In this document: positions 25,101 through 36,696 of the stretch, one piece after another
How the letters are laid out: the number at the start of each line of letters is the position of its first letter
How positions within the stretch are numbered: the first letter of the stretch is position 1
Assembly (NCBI GenBank): GCA_028752905.1
Contig: JAQNBH010000012.1
Coordinates: 28,591,816-28,655,815 of the forward strand
Origin: Cladorhizidae sp. MBARI D1340-BT2
Taxonomy: Eukaryota; Porifera; Demospongiae; Poecilosclerida; Cladorhizidae
Length of the DNA stretch: 64,000 nt
Direction of reading: 5' to 3'
Made by a program: the position numbers and the translations under genes
The notes under the pieces: model-generated
Seen by the model: only the letters and a program-made list of their open reading frames with translations
Told to the model about the DNA's origin: nothing
Database searches by the model: none

Positions 25101-28100
25101 TACTCCAGCAGTTCCTACACTTGCACAGCTGAGACTGTCACTACTCCAACACTTGCACAGCTGAGACTGTCACTACTCCATCAGTTCCTACACTTGCACA
25201 GCTGAGACTGTCACTACTCCAGCAGTTCCTACACTTGCACAGCTGAGACAGTCACTACTCCAGCAGTTCCTACACTTGCACAGCTGAGACTGTCACTACT
25301 CCATCAGTTCCTACACTTGCACAGCTGAGACAGTCACTACTCCAGCAGTTCCTACACTTGCACAGCTGAGACTGTCACTACTCCAGCAGTTCCTACACTT
25401 GCACAGCTGAGACTGTCACTACTCCAGCAGTTCCTACACTTACAGCTAAGACTGTCACTACTCCAGCAGTTCCTACACTTACAGCTAAGACTGTCACTAC
25501 TCCAGCAGTTCCTACACTTGCACAGCTGAGACTACTCCAGCAGTTCCTACACTTGCACAGCTGAGACTGTCACTACTCCAGCAGTTCCTACACTTGCACA
25601 GCTGAGACTGTCACTACTCCAGCAGTTCCTACACTTGCACAGCTGAGACTGTCACTACTCCAGCAGTTCCTACACTTGCACAGCTGAGACTGTCACTACT
25701 CCAGCAGTTCCAACACTTGCACAGCTGAGACAGTCACTACTCCAGCAGTTCCTACACTTGCACAGCTAAGACTGTCACTACCCCAGCAGTTCCTACACTT
25801 GCACAGCTGAGACTGTCACTACTCCAGCAGTTCCTACACTTGCACAGCTGAGACTGTCACTACTCCAACACTTGCACAGCTGAGACAGTCACTACTCCAG
25901 CAGTTCCTACACTTGCACAGCTAAGACTGTCACTACCCCAGCAGTTCCTACAATTGCACAGCTGAGACTGTCACTACCCCAGCAGTTCCTACACTTGCAC
26001 AGCTAAGACTGTCACTACTCCAGCAGTTCCTACACTTCACAGCTAAGACTGTCACTACTCCAGCAGTTCCTACACTTGCACAGCTGAGACTGTCACTACC
26101 CCAGCAGTTCCTACACTTGCACAGCTAAGACTGTCACTACTCCAGCAGTTCCTACACTTGCACAGCTGAGACTGTCACTACTCCAGCAGTTCCTACACTT
26201 GCACAGCTAAGACTGTCACTACTCCAGCAGTTCCTACACTTGCACAGCTAAGACTGTCACTACTCCAGCAGTTCCTACACTTGCACAGCTAAGACTGTCA
26301 CTACTCCAGCAGTTCCTACACTTGCACAGCTGAGACTACTCCAGCAGTTCCTACACTTGCACAGCTGAGACTGTCACTACTCCAGCAGTTCCTACACTTG
26401 CACAGCTGAGACTGTCACTACTACAGCAGTTCCTACACTTGCACAGCTGAGACTGTCACTACTCCAGCAGTTCCTACACTTGCACAGCTGAGACTGTCAC
26501 TACTCCAGCAGTTCCAACACTTGCACAGCTGAGACAGTCACTACTCCAGCAGTTCCTACACTTGCACAGCTAAGACTGTCACTACCCCAGCAGTTCCTAC
26601 ACTTGCACAGCTGAGACTGTCACTACTCCAGCAGTTCCTACACTTGCACAGCTGAGACTGTCACTACTCCAACACTTGCACAGCTGAGACAGTCACTACT
26701 CCAGCAGTTCCTACACTTGCACAGCTAAGACTGTCACTACCCCAGCAGTTCCTACAATTGCACAGCTGAGACTGTCACTACCCCAGCAGTTCCTACACTT
26801 GCACAGCTAAGACTGTCACTACTCCAGCAGTTCCTACACTTCACAGCTAAGACTGTCACTACTCCAGCAGTTCCTACACTTGCACAGCTGAGACTGTCAC
26901 TACCCCAGCAGTTCCTACACTTGCACAGCTAAGACTGTCACTACTCCAGCAGTTCCTACACTTGCACAGCTGAGACTGTCACTACTCCAGCAGTTCCTAC
27001 ACTTGCACAGCTAAGACTGTCACTACTCCAGCAGTTCCTACACTTGCACAGCTAAGACAGTCACTACTCCAGCAGTTCCTACACTTGCACAGCTAAGACT
27101 GTCACTACTCCAGCAGTTCCTACACTTGCACAGCTGAGACTGTCACTACTCCAGCAGTTCTTACACTTGTACAGCCGAGACTCTCACTACTCCAGCAGTT
27201 CCTATACTTGCACAGCTGAGACTGTCACTACTCCAGCAGTTCCTACACTTGCACAGCTGAGACTGTCACTACTCCAGCAGTTCCTACACTTGCACAGCTA
27301 AGACTGTCACTACTCCATCAGTTCCTACACTTCACAGCTGAGACTGTCACTACTACAGCAGTTCCTACACTTGCATAGCTGAGACTGTCACTACTCCAGC
27401 AGTTCCTACACTTGCACAGCTGAGACAGTCACTACTCCAGCAGTTCCTACACTTCACAGCTGAGACTGTCACTACTCCAGCAGTTCCTACACTTGCACAG
27501 CTGAGACTGTCACTACTCCAGCAGTCCCTACACTTGCACAGCTGAGACTGTCACTACTCCAGCAGTTCCTACACTTGCACAGCTGAGACAGTCACTACTC
27601 CAGCAGTTCCTACACTTCACAGCTGAGACTGTCACTACTCCAGCAGTTCCTACACTTGCACAGCTGAGACTGTCACTACTCCAGCAGTTCCTACACTTCA
27701 CAGCTGAGACTGTCACTACTCCAGCAGTTCCTACACTTGCACAGCTGAGACTGTCACTACTCCAGCAGTTCCTACACTTGCACAGCTAAGACTGTCACTA
27801 CTCCATCAGTTCCTACACTTGCACAGCTGAGACTGTCACTACTCCAGCAGTTCCTACACTTGCACAGCTGAGACTGTCACTACTCCAGCAGTTCCTACAC
27901 TTGCACAGCTGAGACTGTCACTACTCCAGCAGTTCCTACATTTGCACAGCTGAGACTGTCACTACTCCAGCAGTTCCTACACTTCACAGCTGAGACTGTC
28001 ACTACTCCAGCAGTTCCTACACTTGCACAGCTAAGACTGTCACTACTCCAGCAGTTCCTACACTTCACAGCTGAGACTGTCACTACTCCAGCAGTTCCTA

Positions 28101-31100
28101 CACTTGCACAGCTGAGACTGTCACTACTCCAGCAGTTCCTACATTTGCACAGCTGAGACTGTCACTACTCCAGCAGTTCCTACACTTCACAGCTGAGACT
28201 GTCACTACTCCAGCAGTTCCTACACTTGCACAGCTAAGACTGTCACTACTCCAGCAGTTCCTACACTTGCACAGCTGAGACTGTCACTACTCCAGCAGTT
28301 CCTACACTTGCACAGCTGAGACAGTCACTACTCCAGCAGTTCCTACACTTGCACAGCTAAGACTGTCACTACCCCAGCAGTTCCTACACTTGCACAGCTG
28401 AGACTGTCACTACTCCAGCAGTCCCTACACTTGCACAGCTGAGACTGTCAATACTCCAGCAGTTCCTACACTTGCACAGCTGAGACTGTCACTACTCCAG
28501 CAGTTCCTACACTTGTACAGCTAAGACTGTCACTACTCCAGCAGTTCCTACACTTCACAGCTAAGACTGTCACTACTCCAGCAGTTCCTACACTTGCACC
28601 GCTAAGACTGTCACTATTCCAGCAGTTCCTACACTTGCACAGCTGAGACTGTCACTACTCCAGCAGTTCCTACACTTGCACAGCTAAGACTGTCACTATT
28701 CCAGCAGTTCCTACACTTGCACAGCTGAGACTGTCACTACTCTAGCAGTTCCTACACTTGCACAGCTAAGACTGTCACTACTCCAGCAGTTCCTACACTT
28801 GCACAGCTGAGACAGTCACTACTCCAGCAGTTCCTACACTTGCACAGCTAAGACTGTCACTACCCCAGCAGTTCCTACACTTGCACAGCTGAGACTGTCA
28901 CTACTCCAGCAGTCCCTACACTTGCACAGCTGAGACTGTCACTACTCCAGCAGTTCCTACACTTGCACAGCTGAGACTGTCACTACTCCAGCAGTCCCTA
29001 CACTTGCACAGCTGAGACTGTCACTACTCCAGCAGTTCCTACACTTGCACAGCTGAGACTGTCACTACTCCAGCAGTTCCTACACTTGTACAGCTAAGAC
29101 TGTCACTACTCCAGCAGTTCCTACACTTGCACAGCTAAGACTGTCACTACTCCAGCAGTTCCTACACTTGCACAGCTGAGACTGTCAATACTCCAGCAGT
29201 TCCTACACTTGCACAGCTGAGACTGTCACTACTCCAGCAGTTCCTACACTTGCACAGCTAAGACTGTCACTACTCCAGCAGTTCCTACACTTGCACAGCT
29301 AAGACTGTCACTACTCCAGCAGTTCCTACACTTGCACAGCTGAGACTGTCACTACTCCAGCAGTTCCTACACTTGCACAGCTAAGACTGTCACTACTCCA
29401 GCAGTTCCTACACTTGCACAGCTAAGACTGTCACTACTCCAGCAGTTCCTACACTTGCACAGCTGAGACAGTCAATACTCCAGCAGTTCCTACACTTGCA
29501 CAGCTGAGACTGTCACTACTCTAGCAGTTCCTACACTTGCACAGCTAAGACTGTCACTACTCCAGCAGTTCCTACACTTGCACAGCTAAGACTGTCACTA
29601 CTCCAGCAGTTCCTACACTTGCACAGCTGAGACTGTCACTACTCCAGCAGTCCCTACACTTGCACCGCTAAGACTGTCACTACTCCAGCAGTTCCTACAC
29701 TTGCACAGCTGAGACTGTCACTACTCCAGCAGTCCCTACACTTGCACCGCTAAGACTGTCACTACTCCAGCAGTTCCTACACTTGCACAGCTGAGACTGT
29801 CACTACTCCAGCAGTCCCTACACTTGCACAGCTAAGACTGTCACTACTCCAGCAGTTCCTACACTTGCACAGCTAAGACTGTCACTACTCCAGCAGTTCC
29901 TACACTTGCACAGCTGAGACAGTCAATACTCCAGCAGTTCCTACACTTGCACAGCTGAGACTGTCACTACTCTAGCAGTTCCTACACTTGCACAGCTAAG
30001 ACTGTCACTACTCCAGCAGTTCCTACACTTGCACAGCTGAGACAGTCACTAGTCCAGCAGTTCCTACACTTCACAGCTAAGACTGTCACTACTCCAGCAG
30101 TTCCTACACTTGCACCGCTAAGACTGTCACTATTCCAGCAGTTCCTACACTTGCACAGCTGAGACTGTCACTACTCCAGCAGTTCCTACACTTGCACAGC
30201 TAAGACTGTCACTACTCCAGCAGTTCCTACACTTGCACAGCTAAGACTGTCACTACTCCAGCAGTTCCTACACTTGCACAGCTGAGACTGTCACTACTCC
30301 AGCAGTCCCTACACTTGCACAGCTAAGACTGTCACTACTCCAGCAGTCCCTACACTTGCACAGCTAAGACTGTCACTACTCCAGCAGTTCCTACACTTGC
30401 ACAGCTGAGACAGTCACTAGTCCAGCAGTTCCTACACTTGCACAGCTAAGACTGTCACTACTCCAGCAGTTCCTACACTTGCACAGCTAAGACTGTCACT
30501 ACTCCAGCAGTTCCTACACTTGCACAGCTGAGACTGTCACTACTCCAGCAGTTCCTACACTTGCACAGCTGAGACTGTCACTACTCCAACACTTGCACAG
30601 CTGAGACTGTCACTACTCCATCAGTTCCTACACTTGCACAGCTGAGACTGTCACTACTCCAGCATTTCCTACACTTGCACAGCTGAGACTGTCACTACTC
30701 CAGCAGTTCCTACACTTGCACAGCTGAGACAGTCACTACTCCAGCAGTTCCTACACTTGCACAGCTGAGACTGTCACTACTCCATCAGTTCCTACACTTG
30801 CACAGCTGAGACAGACACTACTCCAGCAGTTCCTACACTTGCACAGCTGAGACTGTCACTACTCCAGCAGTTCCTACACTTGCACAGCTGAGACTGTCAC
30901 TACTCCAGCAGTCCCTACACTTGCACAGCTAAGACTGTCACTACTCCAGCAGTTCCTACACTTGCACAGCTGAGACTGTCACTACTCCAGCAGTTCCTAC
31001 ACTTGCACAGCTGAGACTGTCACTACTCCAGCAGTTCCTACACTTGCACAGCTGAGACTGTCACTACTCCAGCAGTTCCTACACTTACAGCTAAGACTGT

Positions 31101-32096
31101 CACTACTCCAGCAGTTCCTACACTTACAGCTAAGACTGTCACTACTCCAGCAGTTCCTACACTTGCACAGCTGAGACTGTCACTACTCCAGCAGTTCCTA
31201 CACTTGCACAGCTGAGACTGTCACTACTCCAGCAGTTCCAACACTTGCACAGCTGAGACAGTCACTACTCCAGCAGTTCCTACACTTGCACAGCTAAGAC
31301 TGTCACTACCCCAGCAGTTCCTACACTTGCACAGCTGAGACTGTCACTACTCCAGCAGTTCCTACACTTGCACAGCTGAGACTGTCACTACTCCAACACT
31401 TGCACAGCTGAGACAGTCACTACTCCAGCAGTTCCTACACTTGCACAGCTGAGACTGTCACTACTCCAACAGTTGCACAGCTGAGACAGTCACTACTCCA
31501 GCAGTTCCTACACTTGCACAGCTGAGACTGTCACTACTCCAGCAGTTCCTACACTTGCACAGCTGAGACTGTCACTACTCCAGCAGTTCCTACACTTGCA
31601 CAGCTGAGACTGTCACTACTCCAGCAGTTCCTACACTTGCACAGCTGAGACTGTCACTACTCCAGCAGTTCCTACACTTGTACAGCTGAGACTCTCACTA
31701 CTCCAGAAGTTCCTACACTTGCACAGCTGAGACTGTCACTACTCCAGCAGTTCCTACACTTGCACAGCTAAGACTGTCACTGCTCCAGCAGTTCCTACAC
31801 TTGCACAGCTGAGACTGTCACTACTCCAGCAGTTCCTACACTTGTACAGCTGAGACTCTCACTACTCCAGCAGTTCCTATACTTGCACAGCTGAGACTAT
31901 CACTACTCCAGCAGTTCCTACACTTGCACAGCTAAGACTGTCACTACTCCAGCAGTTCCTACACTTGCACAGCTGAGACTGTCACTACTCCAGCAGTTCC
32001 TACACTTGCACAGCTAAGACTGTCACTACTCCATCAGTTCCTACACTTCACAGCTGAGACTGTCACTACTCCAGCAGTTCCTACACTTGCACAGCT
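22184..32096. repeat. 9,913-bp tandem duplication, copy 2
   Basis: Begins immediately after copy 1. Similarity to copy 1 (plus the first 50 bp of overlap) lasts to about 32146, where GTCACTAC replaces GTCAATAC of 22231. It contains its own pair of 2,251-bp repeats (about 22446-24696 and 24697-26947), whose internal differences match those in copy 1. The inner pair therefore predates the 9.9-kb event. Confidence 0.93.
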
Positions 32097-34560
32097 GAGA
32101 CTGTCACTACTCCAGCAGTTCCTACACTTGCACAGCTGAGACAGTCACTACTCCAGCAGTTCCTACACTTCACAGCTGAGACTGTCACTACTCCAGCAGT
32201 TCCTACACTTGCACAGCTGAGACTGTCACTACTCCAGCAGTCCCTACACTTGCACAGCTGAGACTGTCACTACTCCAGCAGTTCCTACACTTGCACAGCT
32301 GAGACAGTCACTACTCCAGCAGTTCCTACACTTCACAGCTGAGACTGTCACTACTCCAGCAGTTCCTACACTTGCACAGCTGAGACTGTCACTACTCCAG
32401 CAGTTCCTACACTTCACAGCTGAGACTGTCACTACTCCAGCAGTTCCTACACATGCACAGCTAAGACTGTCACTACTCCAGCAGTTCCTACACTTGCACA
32501 GCTGAGACTGTCATTACTCCAGCAGTTCCTACACTTGCACAGCTAAGACTGTCACTACTCCATCAGTTCCTACACTTGCACAGCTGAGACTGTCACTACT
32601 CCAGCAGTTCCTACACTTGCACAGCTGAGACTGTCACTACTCCAGCAGTTCCTACACTTGCACAGCTGAGACTGTCACTACTCCAGCAGTTCCTACATTT
32701 GCACAGCTGAGACTGTCACTACTCAGCAGTTCCTACACTTCACAGCTGAGACTGTCACTACTCCAGCAGTTCCTACACTTGCACAGCTAAGACTGTCACT
32801 ACTCCAGCAGTTCCTACACTTCACAGCTGAGACTGTCACTACTCCAGCAGTTCCTACACTTGCACAGCTGAGACTGTCACTACTCCAGCAGTTCCTACAT
32901 TTGCACAGCTGAGACTGTCACTACTCCAGCAGTTCCTACACTTGCACAGCTAAGACTGTCACTACTCCAGCAGTTCCTACTACACTTGCACAGCTGAGAC
33001 TGTCACTACTCCAGCAGTTCCTACACTTGCACAGCTGAGACAGTCACTACTCCAGCAGTTCCTACACTTGCACAGCTAAGACTGTCACTACTCCAGCAGT
33101 TCCTACACTTGCACAGCTGAGACTGTCACTACTCCAACACTTGCACAGCTGAGACTGTCACTACCCCAGCAGTTCCTACACTTGCACAGCTGAGACTGTC
33201 ACTACCCCAGCAGTTCCTACACTTGCACAGCTAAGACTGTCACTACTCCAGCAGTTCCTACACTTGCACAGCTAAGACTGTCACTACCCCAGCAGTTCCT
33301 ACACTTGCACAGCTAAGACTGTCACTACTCCAGCAGTTCCTACACTTGCACAGCTGAGACTGTCACTACTCCAGCAGTTCCTACACTTGCACCGCTAAGA
33401 CTGTCACTATTCCAGCAGTTCCTACACTTGCACAGCTGAGACTGTCACTACTCCAGCAGTTCCTACACTTGCACAGCTAAGACTGTCACTATTCCAGCAG
33501 TTCCTACACTTGCACAGCTGAGACTGTCACTACTCTAGCAGTTCCTACACTTGCACAGCTAAGACTGTCACTACTCCAGCAGTTCCTACACTTGCACAGC
33601 TGAGACAGTCACTACTCCAGCAGTTCCTACACTTGCACAGCTAAGACTGTCACTACTCCAGCAGTTCCTACACTTGCACAGCTAAGACTGTCACTAATCC
33701 AGCAGTTCCTACACTTGCACAGCTGAGACTGTCACTACTCCAGCAGTTCCTACACTTGCACAGCTAAGACTATCACTACTCCAGCAGTTCCTACACTTGC
33801 ACAGCTAAGACTGTCACTACTCCAGCAGTTCCTACACTTGCACAGCTGAGACTCTCACTACTCCAGCAGTCCCTACACTTGCACAGCTAAGACTGTCACT
33901 ACTCCAGCAGTCCCTACACTTGCACAGCTAAGACTGTCACTACTCCAGCAGTTCCTACACTTGCACAGCTGAGACAGTCACTAGTCCAGCAGTTCCTACA
34001 CTTGCACAGCTGAGACTGTCACTACTCCAGCAGTCCCTACACTTGCACAGCTAAGACTGTCACTACTCCAGCAGTCCCTACACTTGCACAGCTGAGACTG
34101 TCACTACTCCATCAGTTCCTACACTTGCACAGCTGAGACTGTCACTACTCCAGCATTTCCTACACTTGCACAGCTGAGACTGTCACTACTCCAGCAGTTC
34201 CTACACTTGCACAGCTGAGACAGTCACTACTCCAGCAGTTCCTACACTTGCACAGCTGAGACTGTCACTACTCCATCAGTTCCTACACTTGCACAGCTGA
34301 GACAGACACTACTCCAGCAGTTCCTACACTTGCACAGCTGAGACTGTCACTACTCCAGCAGTTCCTACACTTGCACAGCTGAGACTGTCACTACTCCAGC
34401 AGTCCCTACACTTGCACAGCTAAGACTGTCACTACTCCAGCAGTTCCTACACTTGCACAGCTGAGACTGTCACTACTCCAGCAGTTCCTACACTTGCACA
34501 GCTGAGACTGTCACTACTCCAGCAGTTCCTACACTTGCACAGCTGAGACTGTCACTACTC
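30203..34560. repeat. Dispersed block C, copy 1 (partner 57055-61901)
   Basis: Aligned with the distant segment at an offset of 26,852 bp: GACAGTCACTAGTCC (30404 to 57256), GCATTTCC (30663 to 57515), ACAGACACTA (30811 to 57663), CTCCAACAGT (31464 to 58316) and CCTACTACAC (32977 to 59829). Differences seen are CCAGAAG at 31704 (normal at 58556), a private TCATTAC at 32511 and, in the distant copy, a 2-bp deletion near 60207. Past 33690 the offset rises by about 246 and then about 245 bp because of extra units in the distant copy. The block straddles the end of the 9,913-bp repeat, so it is a separate, later or overlapping event. Confidence 0.88.
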
Positions 34561-34605
34561 CAGCAGTTCCTACACTTGCACAGCTGAGACTGTCACTACT
34601 CCAGC

Positions 34606-35015
34606 AGTTCCTACACTTGCACAGCTAAGACTGTCACTACTCCAGCAGTTCCTACACTTGCACAGCTGAGACTGTCACTACTCCAGCAGTTCCTACACTT
34701 GCACAGCTAAGACTGTCACTACTCCAGCAGTCCCTACACTTGCACAGCTGAGACTGTCACTACTCCAGCAGTTCCTACACTTGCACAGCTAAGACTGTCA
34801 CTACTCCAGCAGTTCCTACACTTGCACAGCTGAGACTGTCACTACTCCAGCAGTTCCTACACTTGCACAGCTAAGACTGTCACTACTCCAGCAGTTCCTA
34901 CACTTGCACAGCTGAGACTGTCACTACTCCAGCAGTTCCTACACTTGCACAGCTAAGACTGTCACTACTCCAGCAGTTCCTACACTTGCACAGCTGAGAC
35001 TGTCACTACTCCAGC
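34606..35015. repeat. Five 82-bp dimers, strict CTAAG/CTGAG alternation
   Basis: Ten consecutive 41-bp units alternate A and G at unit position 22, forming five copies of an 82-bp dimer. One of them also has AGTCCC (34736). A partly broken version of the alternation is seen at about 39030-39350 and 49540-49860. This is the clearest dimeric higher-order pattern in the window. Confidence 0.85.
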
Positions 35016-35772
35016 AGTTCCTACACTTGTACAGCTGAGACTCTCACTACTCCAGCAGTTCCTATACTTGCACAGCTGAGACTATCACTACTCCAGCAGT
35101 TCCTACACTTGCACAGCTAAGACTGTCACTACTCCAGCAGTTCCTACACTTGCACAGCTGAGACTGTCACTACTCCAGCAGTTCCTACACTTGCACAGCT
35201 AAGACTGTCACTACTCCATCAGTTCCTACACTTCACAGCTGAGACTGTCACTACTCCAGCAGTTCCTACACTTGCACAGCTGAGACTGTCACTACTCCAG
35301 CAGTTCCTACACTTGCACAGCTGAGACAGTCACTACTCCAGCAGTTCCTACACTTCACAGCTGAGACTGTCACTATTCCAGCAGTTCCTACACTTGCACA
35401 GCTGAGACTGTCACTACTCCAGCAGTTCCTACACTTGCACAGCTAAGACTGTCACTATTCCAGCAGTTCCTACACTTGCACAGCTGAGACTGTCACTACT
35501 CTAGCAGTTCCTACACTTGCACAGCTAAGACTGTCACTACTCCAGCAGTTCCTACACTTGCACAGCTGAGACAGTCACTACTCCAGCAGTTCCTACACTT
35601 GCACAGCTAAGACTGTCACTACCCCAGCAGTTCCTACACTTGCACAGCTGAGACTGTCACTACTCCAGCAGTCCCTACACTTGCACAGCTGAGACTGTCA
35701 CTACTCCAGCAGTTCCTACACTTGCACAGCTGAGACTGTCACTACTCCAGCAGTTCCTACACTTGCACAGCT

Positions 35773-36234
35773 GAGACTGTCACTACTCCAGCAGTTCCTA
35801 CACTTGCACAGCTAAGACTGTCACTACTCCAGCAGTTCCTACACTTGCACAGCTAAGACTGTCACTACTCCAGCAGTTCCTACACTTGCACAGCTGAGAC
35901 AGTCAATACTCCAGCAGTTCCTACACTTGCACAGCTGAGACTGTCACTACTCTAGCAGTTCCTACACTTGCACAGCTAAGACTGTCACTACTCCAGCAGT
36001 TCCTACACTTGCACAGCTGAGACAGTCACTAGTCCAGCAGTTCCTACACTTCACAGCTAAGACTGTCACTACTCCAGCAGTTCCTACACTTGCACCGCTA
36101 AGACTGTCACTATTCCAGCAGTTCCTACACTTGCACAGCTGAGACTGTCACTACTCCAGCAGTTCCTACACTTGCACAGCTAAGACTGTCACTACTCCAG
36201 CAGTTCCTACACTTGCACAGCTAAGACTGTCACT
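35773..36234. repeat. 462-bp tandem duplication, copy 1
   Basis: The segment starting GAGACTGTCACTACTCC at 35773 is repeated at 36235. It includes GACAGTCAATAC (35899 and 36361), CTCTAGC, CTAGTCC, one 40-bp CTTCACAGC unit and CACCGCT with CTATTCC. 462 bp equals ten 41-bp units plus one 40-bp unit plus 12 bp, so the duplication is out of register with the monomer. The related copies at 39157-42878, 49667-53388 and 61902-63897 have this segment only once. Confidence 0.93.
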
Positions 36235-36696
36235 GAGACTGTCACTACTCCAGCAGTTCCTACACTTGCACAGCTAAGACTGTCACTACTCCAGCAGTTC
36301 CTACACTTGCACAGCTAAGACTGTCACTACTCCAGCAGTTCCTACACTTGCACAGCTGAGACAGTCAATACTCCAGCAGTTCCTACACTTGCACAGCTGA
36401 GACTGTCACTACTCTAGCAGTTCCTACACTTGCACAGCTAAGACTGTCACTACTCCAGCAGTTCCTACACTTGCACAGCTGAGACAGTCACTAGTCCAGC
36501 AGTTCCTACACTTCACAGCTAAGACTGTCACTACTCCAGCAGTTCCTACACTTGCACCGCTAAGACTGTCACTATTCCAGCAGTTCCTACACTTGCACAG
36601 CTGAGACTGTCACTACTCCAGCAGTTCCTACACTTGCACAGCTAAGACTGTCACTACTCCAGCAGTTCCTACACTTGCACAGCTAAGACTGTCACT
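36235..36696. repeat. 462-bp tandem duplication, copy 2
   Basis: Follows the abnormal junction GTCACTGAGACTG at 36229-36241, where the unit jumps from position 33 back to position 22 and makes a 53-bp unit. At its far end the sequence continues normally into ACTACTCC near 36692, as expected for a simple tandem duplication. Confidence 0.93.
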
